Below, one piece after another: positions 24,720-32,588 of a stretch of 64,000 bases of DNA (its first letter is position 1; each line of letters opens with the position of its first letter). The stretch comes from Peteryoungia aggregata LMG 23059 (GTDB taxonomy: Bacteria > Pseudomonadota > Alphaproteobacteria > Rhizobiales > Rhizobiaceae), in contig NZ_JAUSUW010000008.1 of the NCBI RefSeq assembly GCF_030814435.1, forward strand, positions 149,345 to 213,344. The letters are read 5' to 3'. The position numbers and the translations under genes are program-made. The notes under the pieces are model-generated. The model made no database searches, was not told where the DNA came from, and saw only the letters and a program-made list of their open reading frames with translations.

Positions 24720-25004
24720 ATGCAGATCACCAGTGAGGAAGCAGGGTCCGGCGGACGATACACCGGTCGTGTCGAAGGCATCCCGGAACCGGCGATCATG
24801 ACCTTCTCCCGCGCCTCCCCCACACTGATCATCATCGATCACACCGAAGTTCCGGGCGCGATGCGCGGGACCGGCGCGGGTCAGGCCCTGGCCGAGCACG
24901 CGGTCGCCGAAGCCCGCAGAGGCGGCTGGAAGATCATTCCTCTCTGCCCGTTCATGAAGGCCCAGATGGACCGTCACCCCGATTGGAACGACGCCCGCCA
25001 GTGA
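24720..25004 (+). CDS. Small GNAT-like N-acetyltransferase (YjdJ/NATD1 type)
   Basis: 94 aa from ATG 24720 with a strong GGAGG upstream. The mini-GNAT pattern is evident: ARY-like strand (GGRYTGRVEGIPEPAIMTFS), IIIDHTEVPGAMRGTGAGQA with the acetyl-CoA loop, and IPLCPFMKAQMDRHPDW, typical of COG2388 proteins. The substrate is unknown. Divergent from the PqiA-like gene. Confidence 0.85.
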   Translation: MQITSEEAGSGGRYTGRVEGIPEPAIMTFSRASPTLIIIDHTEVPGAMRGTGAGQALAEHAVAEARRGGWKIIPLCPFMKAQMDRHPDWNDARQ

Positions 25005-25107
25005 TGATGGCGCGCCGTGAGCAGGCGCGCAAACGAACGAAGGCGGACGCAGAGCAACCCGCGACCGCCTTCTTCTTCGAAATCTCAACCAGTCTGAATA
25101 GCGCTAT

Positions 25108-25458
25108 TCAGGCCCGGACACGCATCTGGCCATCACGCTCTTCGAGAGCCGCAGCCTTCTGGTATTCCGCTTCAGCCTCTTCCAGCGCCAGTTCTGCCGC
25201 TTCCTGCTGGACCTTCAATTCCCGAATCGAGACCTGAAGATTGTCCGCGCGCTGGCGAGCCGCCTTGGCGAAGGTGGGATAGGCGAAATGATTGGGATCA
25301 GAGATGCCCGATTTCTTTTCCTCGATGCCGATCTGAGCCTCAAGCTCCTTCGCCATCCGTTCGAACTCCGACATCATAGACTGCAACTGCTGCAATTGCC
25401 GACGCTTTTCGGTGACCTGAAAACCCTTCAGGCGTACCAGGCTCTCACGCGACTTCAT
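25108..25458 (-). CDS. fliJ: FliJ-like flagellar export chaperone/escort protein
   Basis: 116 aa from ATG 25458 (MKSRESLVRLKGFQVTEKRR) with GGGAG upstream. Almost entirely helical coiled coil, with the FliJ N-terminal pattern VRLKGFQVTEKRRQLQQLQ. FliJ helps the FliI ATPase of the flagellar type III export apparatus. It is divergent from ctrA, separate from any other flagellar gene here, sharing a 433-bp regulatory region. Confidence 0.8.
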   Translation of the reverse strand: MKSRESLVRLKGFQVTEKRRQLQQLQSMMSEFERMAKELEAQIGIEEKKSGISDPNHFAYPTFAKAARQRADNLQVSIRELKVQQEAAELALEEAEAEYQKAAALEERDGQMRVRA

Positions 25459-25608
25459 ACGCAATACTCCCGTGATGCGAGACCCCCGCCACACTTGCTA
25501 CTCAACACGCCCGCCACCGATTCGTCCAAAAAAAGTCCGCGGCGTTAACAAAAAGCTACCTTTGGTAACCTTTCGTTTACGGGCATCGTTAATGATAAGG
25601 ACGATCAC

Positions 25609-25623
25609 TTAAGGGTCAGTAAA
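25609..25623. promoter_or_regulatory. Candidate CtrA box upstream of ctrA
   Basis: TTAA-GGGTCAG-TAAA, 7 of 8 consensus positions at the right spacing. Position within the ctrA leader suggests autoregulation, as known for ctrA in Caulobacter and Sinorhizobium. Confidence 0.5.
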
Positions 25624-25656
25624 TGCCAGAGCCCGAAAAGAGCTCCTGACAATGAT

Positions 25657-25786
25657 GAGTCAAATGAATCGGTTACAGGGGTTTCCTGAGGCGCTGATTC
25701 AGGTGTGGCGATGACCGAAACACATGAAGAATCAGGAGACTGATATCTTTGCTTAATGAATTCGATACACCTTGCCAGAGGGAATC
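25657..25786. promoter_or_regulatory. Cluster of GANTC (CcrM-type) methylation sites upstream of ctrA
   Basis: Five GANTC sites lie in 130 bp: GAGTC 25657, GAATC 25666, GATTC 25696, GAATC 25729, GAATC 25782. CcrM methylation state gates ctrA transcription in alphaproteobacteria. Confidence 0.65.
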
Positions 25787-25891
25787 AGAATTTGTTAACC
25801 AATTGGTGGCAGCCTTCAAATCAGGCAACGACTGGATCCGTATCGCGTAGGGGGCCATCTTGACCTTTCGGCGGCGGTAAAGGGGATAAAT

Positions 25892-26593
25892 ATGCGGGTT
25901 CTACTCATTGAAGACGATAGCGCGACGGCGCAGAGCATCGAACTGATGCTCAAGTCGGAGAGCTTTAACGTCTACACTACCGATCTCGGCGAAGAAGGTG
26001 TCGATCTCGGAAAGCTCTACGACTACGACATCATTCTGCTCGACCTGAACCTGCCCGACATGTCCGGTTACGAGGTGCTGCGTACCCTTCGCCTGTCCAA
26101 GGTGAAGACGCCGATCCTGATCCTATCCGGCATGGCAGGCATCGAAGACAAGGTGCGAGGCCTCGGCTTTGGCGCCGACGACTACATGACGAAGCCGTTC
26201 CACAAGGACGAGCTCGTTGCCCGCATTCATGCGATCGTCCGCCGCTCGAAGGGCCATGCCCAGTCGATCATCATCACCGGCGAACTGATCGTGAACCTGG
26301 ATGCCAAGACGGTTGAAGTTGGTGGCCAGCGTGTTCACCTGACCGGCAAGGAATACCAGATGCTGGAGCTGCTTTCGCTCCGCAAGGGTACGACACTGAC
26401 CAAGGAAATGTTCCTGAACCATCTCTATGGTGGCATGGACGAGCCGGAACTGAAGATCATCGACGTGTTCATCTGCAAGCTGCGCAAGAAGCTCGCAAAT
26501 GCCGCCGGTGGCGCAAACTACATCGAAACCGTCTGGGGCCGCGGCTACGTGCTGCGTGAGCCGGATGGCGCAGAATACATGGAAACGGCATAA
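25892..26593 (+). CDS. ctrA: Cell-cycle master response regulator CtrA
   Basis: 233 aa. Receiver [20 protein letters not shown] with phospho-Asp51 ([20 protein letters not shown]) and Lys in [10 protein letters not shown]-terminal OmpR-type winged helix ([33 protein letters not shown]). The near-universal CtrA sequence [20 protein letters not shown] is present. It controls replication silencing, division, flagellar and methylation genes. The C-terminus ([10 protein letters not shown]) keeps small/hydrophobic residues typical of ClpXP-degraded CtrA. Inputs should come through ChpT, encoded nearby. Confidence 0.97.
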   Translation: MRVLLIEDDSATAQSIELMLKSESFNVYTTDLGEEGVDLGKLYDYDIILLDLNLPDMSGYEVLRTLRLSKVKTPILILSGMAGIEDKVRGLGFGADDYMTKPFHKDELVARIHAIVRRSKGHAQSIIITGELIVNLDAKTVEVGGQRVHLTGKEYQMLELLSLRKGTTLTKEMFLNHLYGGMDEPELKIIDVFICKLRKKLANAAGGANYIETVWGRGYVLREPDGAEYMETA

Positions 26594-26618
26594 GCCTTTT
26601 CCCAATCCCCTTGCCGGA

Positions 26619-26652
26619 GGCCCGCGTTCATGACGCGGGCCTTTTGCTTTTG
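26619..26652 (+). terminator. ctrA terminator
   Basis: GGCCCGCG (26619-26626) and CGCGGGCC (26634-26641) form a perfect stem followed by TTTTGCTTTT. Confidence 0.85.
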
Positions 26653-26692
26653 GAGCTTCAACTGCCACCCGGGCGCCCGGAATGCGGCCACG

Positions 26693-26723
26693 AAAAAAGG
26701 CGGCACCGATGGCACCGCCTTTC
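26693..26723 (-). terminator. Terminator of the receiver gene
   Basis: On the minus strand AAAGGCGG and CCGCCTTT flank an 11-nt loop, and the stem is followed by a T-run. It lies 28 nt after the stop codon of the minus-strand receiver gene. Confidence 0.75.
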
Positions 26724-26750
26724 AGATATTTGCTTGAGTTATTTGGCAGA

Positions 26751-27113
26751 TCAGGCGGCGATCGCCTTGTCACCGAAAGTCTTGGTGAGGATCTCGCGAT
26801 CGAAGGGCTTCAGCAGGAATTCGTTCGCACCGGCGCGCTTGCCCGCCATCATCACCTTCAGCTCGGCCTCGACGACGCAATAGTAGATCTGCACGGATTT
26901 GCCTTCCGGCAAAGCCCGCACGTTCGAGATGAGGTCCAGGGCATCGGACATGCCGGCATCAACGATCATCACATGCGGCAGTTCTCGTTCGCATCGCGTG
27001 AGAGCCTCGCGTCCGGAACCCGCTTCCGTAACCTGATAGCCAATCTCGGCGAGGATCTTCTTGCCGACCTTGCGAACGATGTCCGAGCTGTCTGCGATCA
27101 TCAGGCGCTTCAT
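26751..27113 (-). CDS. Divergent single-domain receiver (CheY-like) protein
   Basis: 120 aa from ATG 27113 (MKRLMIADSSDIVRKVGKKI), preceded by GAGGAG. A stand-alone REC domain with Asp52 in MIVDAGMSD and Lys102 in LLKPFD. Departures from a canonical receiver: the double-acid pocket is reduced to A7-D8, the Pro after the phosphorylation site is missing, and the usual Ser/Thr on beta-4 appears to be Val80. It lies 111 bp after chpT in the same direction. It may be a ChpT-linked receiver, but it does not look like CpdR. Confidence 0.82.
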   Translation of the reverse strand: MKRLMIADSSDIVRKVGKKILAEIGYQVTEAGSGREALTRCERELPHVMIVDAGMSDALDLISNVRALPEGKSVQIYYCVVEAELKVMMAGKRAGANEFLLKPFDREILTKTFGDKAIAA

Positions 27114-27224
27114 GGTCGACTCCTCTCCCCTCTCAGGGGGATCTTTACGTGTCCCCATGATAGGGGTGCTCGCCTAAGGAAAAGTTACCGAATACTGCAG
27201 TCTCCCGTCCCGGTTCGGGACGAA

Positions 27225-27869
27225 TCAGGCCGCAAGTTCGGCCGTGAAGGCGATTTCGCCTTCGCTCGGCACGCATTTCAGCTCCATGCCGCACTCGTCC
27301 GCGAGCAGCACGGTGTAATACGGCTGGATCGTATGAGCATCGACCGCCTCTTCGAGATGGCCGGAGAGGATCTCCTGGTATTTCGGCGGAACACGCAGCA
27401 TGCGACCCTTGGCCACGATCTTGAACTTTGCATCCGTCTCCGGATTCTCCAGGGAAATGTCGAGCGAGCCGCCCCGCGGAATGGCGCCATAGGCGACGAG
27501 GAACAGATTGAGCAGCAACTTGACCCGGTTCTTGGCGATGATCGCCCGCGGACCGCTCCACGTCACCTCGGTCTTCTTTTCGGCCTGAGCGAAATCTTTC
27601 GCGGCCTTCTCGGCCTCGCCGGTATCGATGGAGGCGCCCACCGATCCGGATGCCCCGAAGGCCAGGCGGGCGAATTTCAGCCGGACGGAGGCGTTGAGCG
27701 CGCTGGTGCGGATCAGATCCATCGCATCCGCGTCTGCGCCGCCTTCATCGAGCAGCTCGAGGCCATTGTTGATCGCACCGACGGGCGAGATCACGTCATG
27801 GCAGACGCGGCTGCAGAGCAGCGCCGCGAGATCGGGACCTGCAAGCGTGAGGTTGGGGTTCTTCGCCAT
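27225..27869 (-). CDS. chpT: Histidine phosphotransferase ChpT
   Basis: 214 aa. DHp-like domain with the phospho-His24 motif (CHDVISPVGAINNGLELL) followed by a degenerate HATPase-like domain without ATP-binding G boxes, as expected for ChpT. It relays phosphate from the hybrid kinase CckA to CtrA and CpdR. Divergent from eipA, with a candidate CtrA box between. The C-terminal ADECGMELKCVPSEGEIAFT strand block matches the family. Confidence 0.92.
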   Translation of the reverse strand: MAKNPNLTLAGPDLAALLCSRVCHDVISPVGAINNGLELLDEGGADADAMDLIRTSALNASVRLKFARLAFGASGSVGASIDTGEAEKAAKDFAQAEKKTEVTWSGPRAIIAKNRVKLLLNLFLVAYGAIPRGGSLDISLENPETDAKFKIVAKGRMLRVPPKYQEILSGHLEEAVDAHTIQPYYTVLLADECGMELKCVPSEGEIAFTAELAA

Positions 27870-27972
27870 GGTCGTCTCCAGAAGATGTGGACCCTCAGCG
27901 CAACAGGCGGACGCACGTCCGCAGGCCGCGACTTGGTCGGATGCCGTTCGGCCATAATGACACCATATTTGG

Positions 27973-27987
27973 TAAACCGATTATTAA
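27973..27987. promoter_or_regulatory. Candidate CtrA box between chpT and eipA
   Basis: TAAA-CCGATTA-TTAA, 7 of 8 consensus positions, 86 bp upstream of the eipA ATG and 103 bp upstream of chpT. EipA is known to be CtrA-regulated in Brucella. Confidence 0.5.
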
Positions 27988-28059
27988 GACGATGCCCGCT
28001 AGGTTTAATTACCCCCAAGGAAGACGCCGAATCCGTCGGCTTCGCATTCAGGAGGCACC

Positions 28060-28647
28060 ATGAACCCCTCGTCCAATCGCTCCCTGCCGGTTCTCCGGTC
28101 GCTGTTCCTGGCATTGCTGGCCATGGTCGGCCTTGCCCTCACCGAGCGCCCGGCCGAGGCCGCCGGAGAATATTCGATCCAGGAAGTTGTCGATGCCGGA
28201 CATGGATTTTTCGGCGAGACGAGCGGCGCTCTAGCCAAGGTGATCGAACAGGCCTTTGAGCAGCACGGCCTGCCGAACGGCTACATCCTCGGCCAGGAAG
28301 GCTCCGGAGCCCTGATCGCCGGCCTTACCTATGGGGAAGGCACGCTCTACACCAAGAATGTCGGCCAGCACGACGTCTTCTGGCAAGGCCCCTCGCTTGG
28401 CATCGACTACGGCGGCAACGGCACCCGGACGATGATGCTGGTCTACGACCTCCCCGATGTCGACACGCTCTATGCCCGCTATGGCGGCGTCAGCGGTTCG
28501 GCCTATATCGTCGCCGGCGTCGGCATGACAGTGCTCAAGAGCCGCGACGTGATCCTGGTGCCGATCCGCACCGGCCTCGGCGCCCGCCTCGGCGTCAATG
28601 TCGGTTATCTGAAACTGACCCGCGCGCCCACCTGGAACCCCTTCTGA
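28060..28647 (+). CDS. eipA: Envelope integrity protein EipA (DUF1134)
   Basis: 195 aa with a perfect GGAGG before the ATG. N-terminal signal peptide (about residues 13-35, LFLALLAMVGLALTERPAEA). The DUF1134 core is clear: EYSIQEVVDAGHGFFGETSG, GPSLGIDYGGNGTRTMMLVY, SAYIVAGVGMTVLKSRDVIL, VPIRTGLGARLGVNVGYLKL. In Brucella, EipA is a periplasmic beta-barrel required for envelope stress resistance. Its place beside chpT links the cell-cycle cluster with envelope maintenance. Confidence 0.92.
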   Translation: MNPSSNRSLPVLRSLFLALLAMVGLALTERPAEAAGEYSIQEVVDAGHGFFGETSGALAKVIEQAFEQHGLPNGYILGQEGSGALIAGLTYGEGTLYTKNVGQHDVFWQGPSLGIDYGGNGTRTMMLVYDLPDVDTLYARYGGVSGSAYIVAGVGMTVLKSRDVILVPIRTGLGARLGVNVGYLKLTRAPTWNPF

Positions 28648-28765
28648 GGCTGCGCAGCTCCGGTCCTCAGGCTCACACAAGCTCGATCTGGTCTGTCGTT
28701 AGCCATATTGGTTGATGGCCCCCGCCGGACCGGGCGTTTGGCTTGCCGGGGGACCTGCGCCATGC

Positions 28766-28780
28766 TTAACTATCTGCTAA
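28766..28780. promoter_or_regulatory. Candidate CtrA box upstream of the coiled-coil gene
   Basis: TTAA-CTATCTG-CTAA, 7 of 8 positions, 27 bp before the GTG at 28808. A TTAGCCAT half-site-like octamer lies upstream at about 28699. Confidence 0.45.
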
Positions 28781-28807
28781 TGCTTCCTGACTTGCTGTGG
28801 CGCGACC

Positions 28808-29977
28808 GTGATTGAATATGCCCTGATTTTCGGAATGGGATTTATGGCTGCGGCCCTGCTGGTGATGCTGATCGCCCCGGCGGTGCATCAGCGGGTCGTT
28901 CTCTATACGGAGAACAGGCTGAAAGCGACAATGCCGCTCAGTCCGCAGGAGATCCGCGCCCAGAAGGACATGGTGCGCGCACTTTATGCCGCCGAGAACG
29001 CCAGAACCCAGCATGAACTGACCCGTGAGCGGGAGAAGTCGATCGGCCTCAAGCTGCAAAACGAAATGCTCGGCAGCGAGGCAGCGCGCCTCGTCTCCGA
29101 CAGCAAGGAACTGAAGATCCAGATCGAGGAGATGAGCACCGAAGCGGCCGATCTGCGCTCGAAGCTCCGTCGTGGCGACGTGGAGATCACCGCAATTCGC
29201 GAAACCTTGAAGCGGGTGGAAATCGCTGCTGCGGCCAAGGATGTCGAATTGGAGGACCGCGCCCACCGTATCGGACGACTGGCGAGCGATATTGACCACA
29301 TGCGCATCGAGGCGATGAGCCGTGACACCGAAATCGACACGCTGAAGACCCGCATACAGGGCATGCGGGACGAGCGCGAGGAGTTGCGCCGCGAGAACAA
29401 GCTCCTGGCCAAACGCGCCAAGGATGCCGAAATGCGCCTGACCCAGGAGGAGCACAAGGTTTTGCGGCTTGAGGACATCCTCGCCCGTGACGCCGCTGAA
29501 CGAGCCGATGCCGGTTCGCTGCTCGAGCGCCGCACACGCGAACTTGCCGACATCCGCGCCAAGCTGAAGGCAGCGAATGCGCAATTGCGCAATGTCCAGC
29601 GCGCGCTGCGGGAAGCGGGCATCGCCCTGCCCGAAACGAAAGACACAGCCATGGCAGAAGACCAGATCGCCAACTCCAACCTGGCCACCGATCCGGACGC
29701 TCTGGAAAACGACATCCGCCGCAGCCAGACAGTGCTGACCGAACGTCTGCTGAAAGCCAAGGCATCGACCGAGGATGATGCGTTGCGTGAGGAACTGGGC
29801 GATATCGCCGCCAAGATGATCGTCCTGACGGCCGTTCGGGAAGGCGAGCGGTCAGTCATCGGCGATATCGTTGCCGGACAGAAATCGGGAGACAGGCCGA
29901 AGAGCCTCGTCGATCGCGTCCTCGCCATGGAACCGTCAATCGGCCGCGCTTCGGGCATGGCAACGCCGGCTGAGTAA
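28808..29977 (+). CDS. Membrane-anchored coiled-coil protein of unknown function
   Basis: 389 aa from GTG 28808. One N-terminal membrane helix (about residues 3-25, YALIFGMGFMAAALLVMLIA), a conserved-looking basic segment (VHQRVVLYTENRLKATMPLS), then about 230 residues of heptad-rich coiled coil (about 45-280) and a helical C-terminal part (TVLTERLLKAKASTEDDALR, VIGDIVAG). The topology suggests a scaffold facing the cytoplasm. The preceding CtrA-like box and cluster position hint at a cell-cycle or polarity role; that is inference. Confidence 0.75.
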   Translation: MIEYALIFGMGFMAAALLVMLIAPAVHQRVVLYTENRLKATMPLSPQEIRAQKDMVRALYAAENARTQHELTREREKSIGLKLQNEMLGSEAARLVSDSKELKIQIEEMSTEAADLRSKLRRGDVEITAIRETLKRVEIAAAAKDVELEDRAHRIGRLASDIDHMRIEAMSRDTEIDTLKTRIQGMRDEREELRRENKLLAKRAKDAEMRLTQEEHKVLRLEDILARDAAERADAGSLLERRTRELADIRAKLKAANAQLRNVQRALREAGIALPETKDTAMAEDQIANSNLATDPDALENDIRRSQTVLTERLLKAKASTEDDALREELGDIAAKMIVLTAVREGERSVIGDIVAGQKSGDRPKSLVDRVLAMEPSIGRASGMATPAE

Positions 29978-30026
29978 GGCAAACGATCAGCTTACAAGAG
30001 TTTGAAACGGGGCAAAGCGCAGAGCG

Positions 30027-30860
30027 TCAGCCGAGCCGCCCCATGGCGCGGGCAATGGCATAGAGCGCGATCCCGCTTGCGGTGCCGACATTCAGACTAT
30101 CAAGCCCCGGCGCCTGTGCGATGCGCGCCGAGCGGAAACGATCAAGGATCGCTGCCGGGAGCCCCTCACCCTCCGTGCCCATGACCAGAGCCACGCGCCG
30201 TCCCGGAGCGATGGCGCCGATCTCCACCGTGCCAGAAGGCGAGAGCGCCCAGATCTCGAAACCAGCCTCCGCGAGGGTGCGGAGAACCTCCTCGGCGCCG
30301 CCCTGGCGTGCATACGGCACCGCCAGCACCGCGCCGACGGACACACGCAGCGCCTTGCGATACAGCGGGTCACAACACGTCTCGTCGAGCAGGACCGCAT
30401 CGGCGGTAAAGCCGGCGGCATTACGGAAGAGCGCGCCGATATTGTCGTGATTGGAAATGCCACAGCCGACCAGCACAAGCGCGCTTTCCGGCAACGCGGC
30501 AATCAGCTGGGCGAGATCGGGCGGCGCAGCACGGCTGCCGAGCGCCAGCACCCCGCGATGCAGATGAAAGCCCGCAATCGCATCCAGCACGGCGGCCTCC
30601 GCCACATAGACGGGCAGATCATCCGGAAACTGCCCGATCAGATCGGAAAGGCCAGCCACTCGGTTCTTCAGGAGCAGGAGCTTTTCGGCACGGACCGCAC
30701 CACCACTGCCATGCGCCTTGGCAAGCATCGACAGCACCACCGTGCCCTCGGCAATGAACTGGCCCTGGCGGCCGGTCAGGTCGCGCTCGCGGATCGCCGT
30801 GAACTCGGCGATCCTGACATCGGCGGGATCGGTGATCTCGATAAGGCGACCGGGCTCCAC
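30027..30860 (-). CDS. SpoU/TrmH-family RNA 2'-O-methyltransferase
   Basis: 277 aa. N-terminal substrate-binding part (QFIAEGTVVLSMLAKA) and the SpoU catalytic knot with motif 1 ISNHDNIGALFRNAAGF, motif 2 VALVMGTEGEGLP and motif 3 LDSLNVGTASGIALYAIARA. It methylates ribose of tRNA or rRNA using SAM; the target nucleotide is unknown. It follows the DUF6476 gene by 8 bp in an operon and is convergent with the coiled-coil gene. Confidence 0.9.
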   Translation of the reverse strand: MEPGRLIEITDPADVRIAEFTAIRERDLTGRQGQFIAEGTVVLSMLAKAHGSGGAVRAEKLLLLKNRVAGLSDLIGQFPDDLPVYVAEAAVLDAIAGFHLHRGVLALGSRAAPPDLAQLIAALPESALVLVGCGISNHDNIGALFRNAAGFTADAVLLDETCCDPLYRKALRVSVGAVLAVPYARQGGAEEVLRTLAEAGFEIWALSPSGTVEIGAIAPGRRVALVMGTEGEGLPAAILDRFRSARIAQAPGLDSLNVGTASGIALYAIARAMGRLG

Positions 30861-30868
30861 GGCCTGCC

Positions 30869-31264
30869 TCAGTTGCCGGCCAGCGTCACGTCGGCGATGA
30901 TGCGTCCGAGCGCGAGATCGAAAACGAGCGCCTTGCGTTCGCCAGCAGCCGTTTCGCCATAGATCAGCATCTGGCTGCCCGAGAGCGAGGTCTGGAGGAC
31001 GCGGAAGCCGGTCGGCAGATTGGCAGTCAGGCTGAGCGGCTGGTCGGACGGAACGGCGAAGGACGACGACGTCGTCGCGGCCACAGGTTCGGCGCCACCC
31101 TCATCGCGGGTCAGCTTGTAGAAGATCGACACCAGCACGGCGAGGAAGAGTACCGCCATGATGCCGCCCGAGATCAGCTGCAGCTTGACCATCTTGCGGC
31201 GAACGCCTTCCATGACCGGATCAAGCGGCTTGTCTTCCTGGTTCTCGTCGTCGATATGCGCCAT
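30869..31264 (-). CDS. DUF6476 family membrane protein
   Basis: 131 aa from ATG 31264 (MAHIDDENQEDKPLDPVMEG). A single membrane helix (about residues 28-48, ISGGIMAVLFLAVLVSIFYK) preceded by a conserved MEGVRRKMVKLQ segment, then a periplasmic beta-rich domain (LPTGFRVLQTSLSGSQMLIY). Family of unknown function common in Rhizobiales. Divergent from rluD. Confidence 0.75.
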   Translation of the reverse strand: MAHIDDENQEDKPLDPVMEGVRRKMVKLQLISGGIMAVLFLAVLVSIFYKLTRDEGGAEPVAATTSSSFAVPSDQPLSLTANLPTGFRVLQTSLSGSQMLIYGETAAGERKALVFDLALGRIIADVTLAGN

Positions 31265-31432
31265 CGCTGCTGCCGTTTCCCATCGTGTTCGCCCTGATCC
31301 CGACGCTTTCCCCGAGGCGAACGAACCGGAGAAAATCGCCGGGCGAACCGGCTGTCGATTGTCGAAGCCCCCGGTCTGTGCCAAATGGCAGCGACAAGGG
31401 CCGCAGCATCGGCCGCCGTGAGACGGGATGAC

Positions 31433-32464
31433 ATGATGACCGACCCCTTTAACGAAGCCGCCGCAGCAAGGAAAGAGCTGATTGCCGAGGACGATGCCTC
31501 AGGCCGCATCGACGCCTGGCTGACGGCAGCCCTCGGGGCCGAGTTCTCGCGCAATCGCGTCAAGGCGCTGATCGAACAGGGCGCGGTGCAGCTGAACGGC
31601 GCGCCGCTGGATTCTCCCAACCGCAAGATCAAGCCGGGCGACACTGTAGTCATCGACCTCCCCGAGCCCGAGGACCCTCAGCCGAAGGGCGAGGACATCC
31701 CGCTTGAGGTCCTCTACGAAGACAAGGACCTGATTGTCATCGCCAAGCCGCCGGGCCTGGTCGTCCATCCGGGAGCCGGCAACTGGAACGGCACGCTGGT
31801 CAATGCGCTGATCTATCATTGCGGCGACAGCCTCTCAGGCATCGGCGGCGTAAAGCGCCCCGGCATCGTCCACCGTCTCGACAAGGATACGTCGGGTGTC
31901 ATGGTCGTCGCCAAGAACGATATCGCCCACCGCCATCTCGCCGACCAGTTTGCCGACCATGGCCGCACGGGCCCGCTGGAGCGCGCCTACCGCGCCGTGG
32001 TCTGGGGTCGCCCGCGCTCACTCGCCGGCACGATCGATGCGGCGCTGGGCCGCTCCGGCGCCGACCGCACCAAGCGCACGGTCAAGCGCGAGGACACCGA
32101 CGACGCCCGCGAGGCGATCACCCACTACACCGTGCTCGAACGCTACGGCGAAAAGCCCGACGCCACCTGCCTCGCCTCGCTGGTAGAATGCCGCCTGGAA
32201 ACCGGTCGCACCCACCAGATCCGCGTCCACATGGCCCATATCGGCAACCCGCTGGTCGGTGACCAGGAATACGGCGCCGCCTTCAAGACCAAGGCGAATC
32301 TCTTGCCTGAGGACGCCAAGCGCGCCGTCAACAAGTTCCACCGCCAGGCCCTGCACGCCTACCTCCTCGCCTTCGAGCACCCGACCACGGGCAAGACAAT
32401 GCGCTTCGAGGCCCCCATCCCGGCGGACCTTCAGAAGGTCATTGATGCGCTGAAGGGCATGTGA
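31433..32464 (+). CDS. rluD: 23S rRNA pseudouridine synthase RluD-family
   Basis: About 343 aa from ATG 31433 (MMTDPFNEAAAARKELIAED); 31436 is equally possible and an upstream ATG at 31385 lacks a ribosome site. S4 RNA-binding domain (GRIDAWLTAALGAEFSRNRV, LIEQGAVQLNG) followed by the RluA catalytic domain with HRLDKDTSGVMVVAK (catalytic Asp) and LETGRTHQIRVH. Modifies uridines of the helix 69 loop in large-subunit rRNA. Being near rpoH is a conserved rhizobial order. Confidence 0.93.
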   Translation: MMTDPFNEAAAARKELIAEDDASGRIDAWLTAALGAEFSRNRVKALIEQGAVQLNGAPLDSPNRKIKPGDTVVIDLPEPEDPQPKGEDIPLEVLYEDKDLIVIAKPPGLVVHPGAGNWNGTLVNALIYHCGDSLSGIGGVKRPGIVHRLDKDTSGVMVVAKNDIAHRHLADQFADHGRTGPLERAYRAVVWGRPRSLAGTIDAALGRSGADRTKRTVKREDTDDAREAITHYTVLERYGEKPDATCLASLVECRLETGRTHQIRVHMAHIGNPLVGDQEYGAAFKTKANLLPEDAKRAVNKFHRQALHAYLLAFEHPTTGKTMRFEAPIPADLQKVIDALKGM

Positions 32465-32588
32465 GAGCACACTTCTGGTGCCGAAGCGTGGAGCCGGGGC
32501 GCGAGTATCGGCTTGCCAACCATGCAGAGCTGCTGTTGATTGGCATTCAAATGGCACGCATGCGGACTATCCAGAAGGACATTCACCG

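Larger units (their letters stand above)
25459..25891. promoter_or_regulatory. fliJ-ctrA divergent regulatory region
   Basis: A 433-bp AT-richer non-coding region. It holds six GANTC sites (25519, 25657, 25666, 25696, 25729, 25782), a TTAA-N7-TAAA CtrA-like box at 25609-25623 and a TTAACC half-site at 25795. I see no ORF with a convincing start and composition. Confidence 0.65.

Noticed and set aside
26751..27113. Calling the receiver gene cpdR
   Set aside because: CpdR has a canonical receiver pocket and conserved C-terminus; this protein deviates at several catalytic positions.
26682..28259. 525-aa plus-strand frame across the receiver gene and chpT
   Set aside because: Overlaps two well-supported minus-strand genes and the eipA start; no motif.
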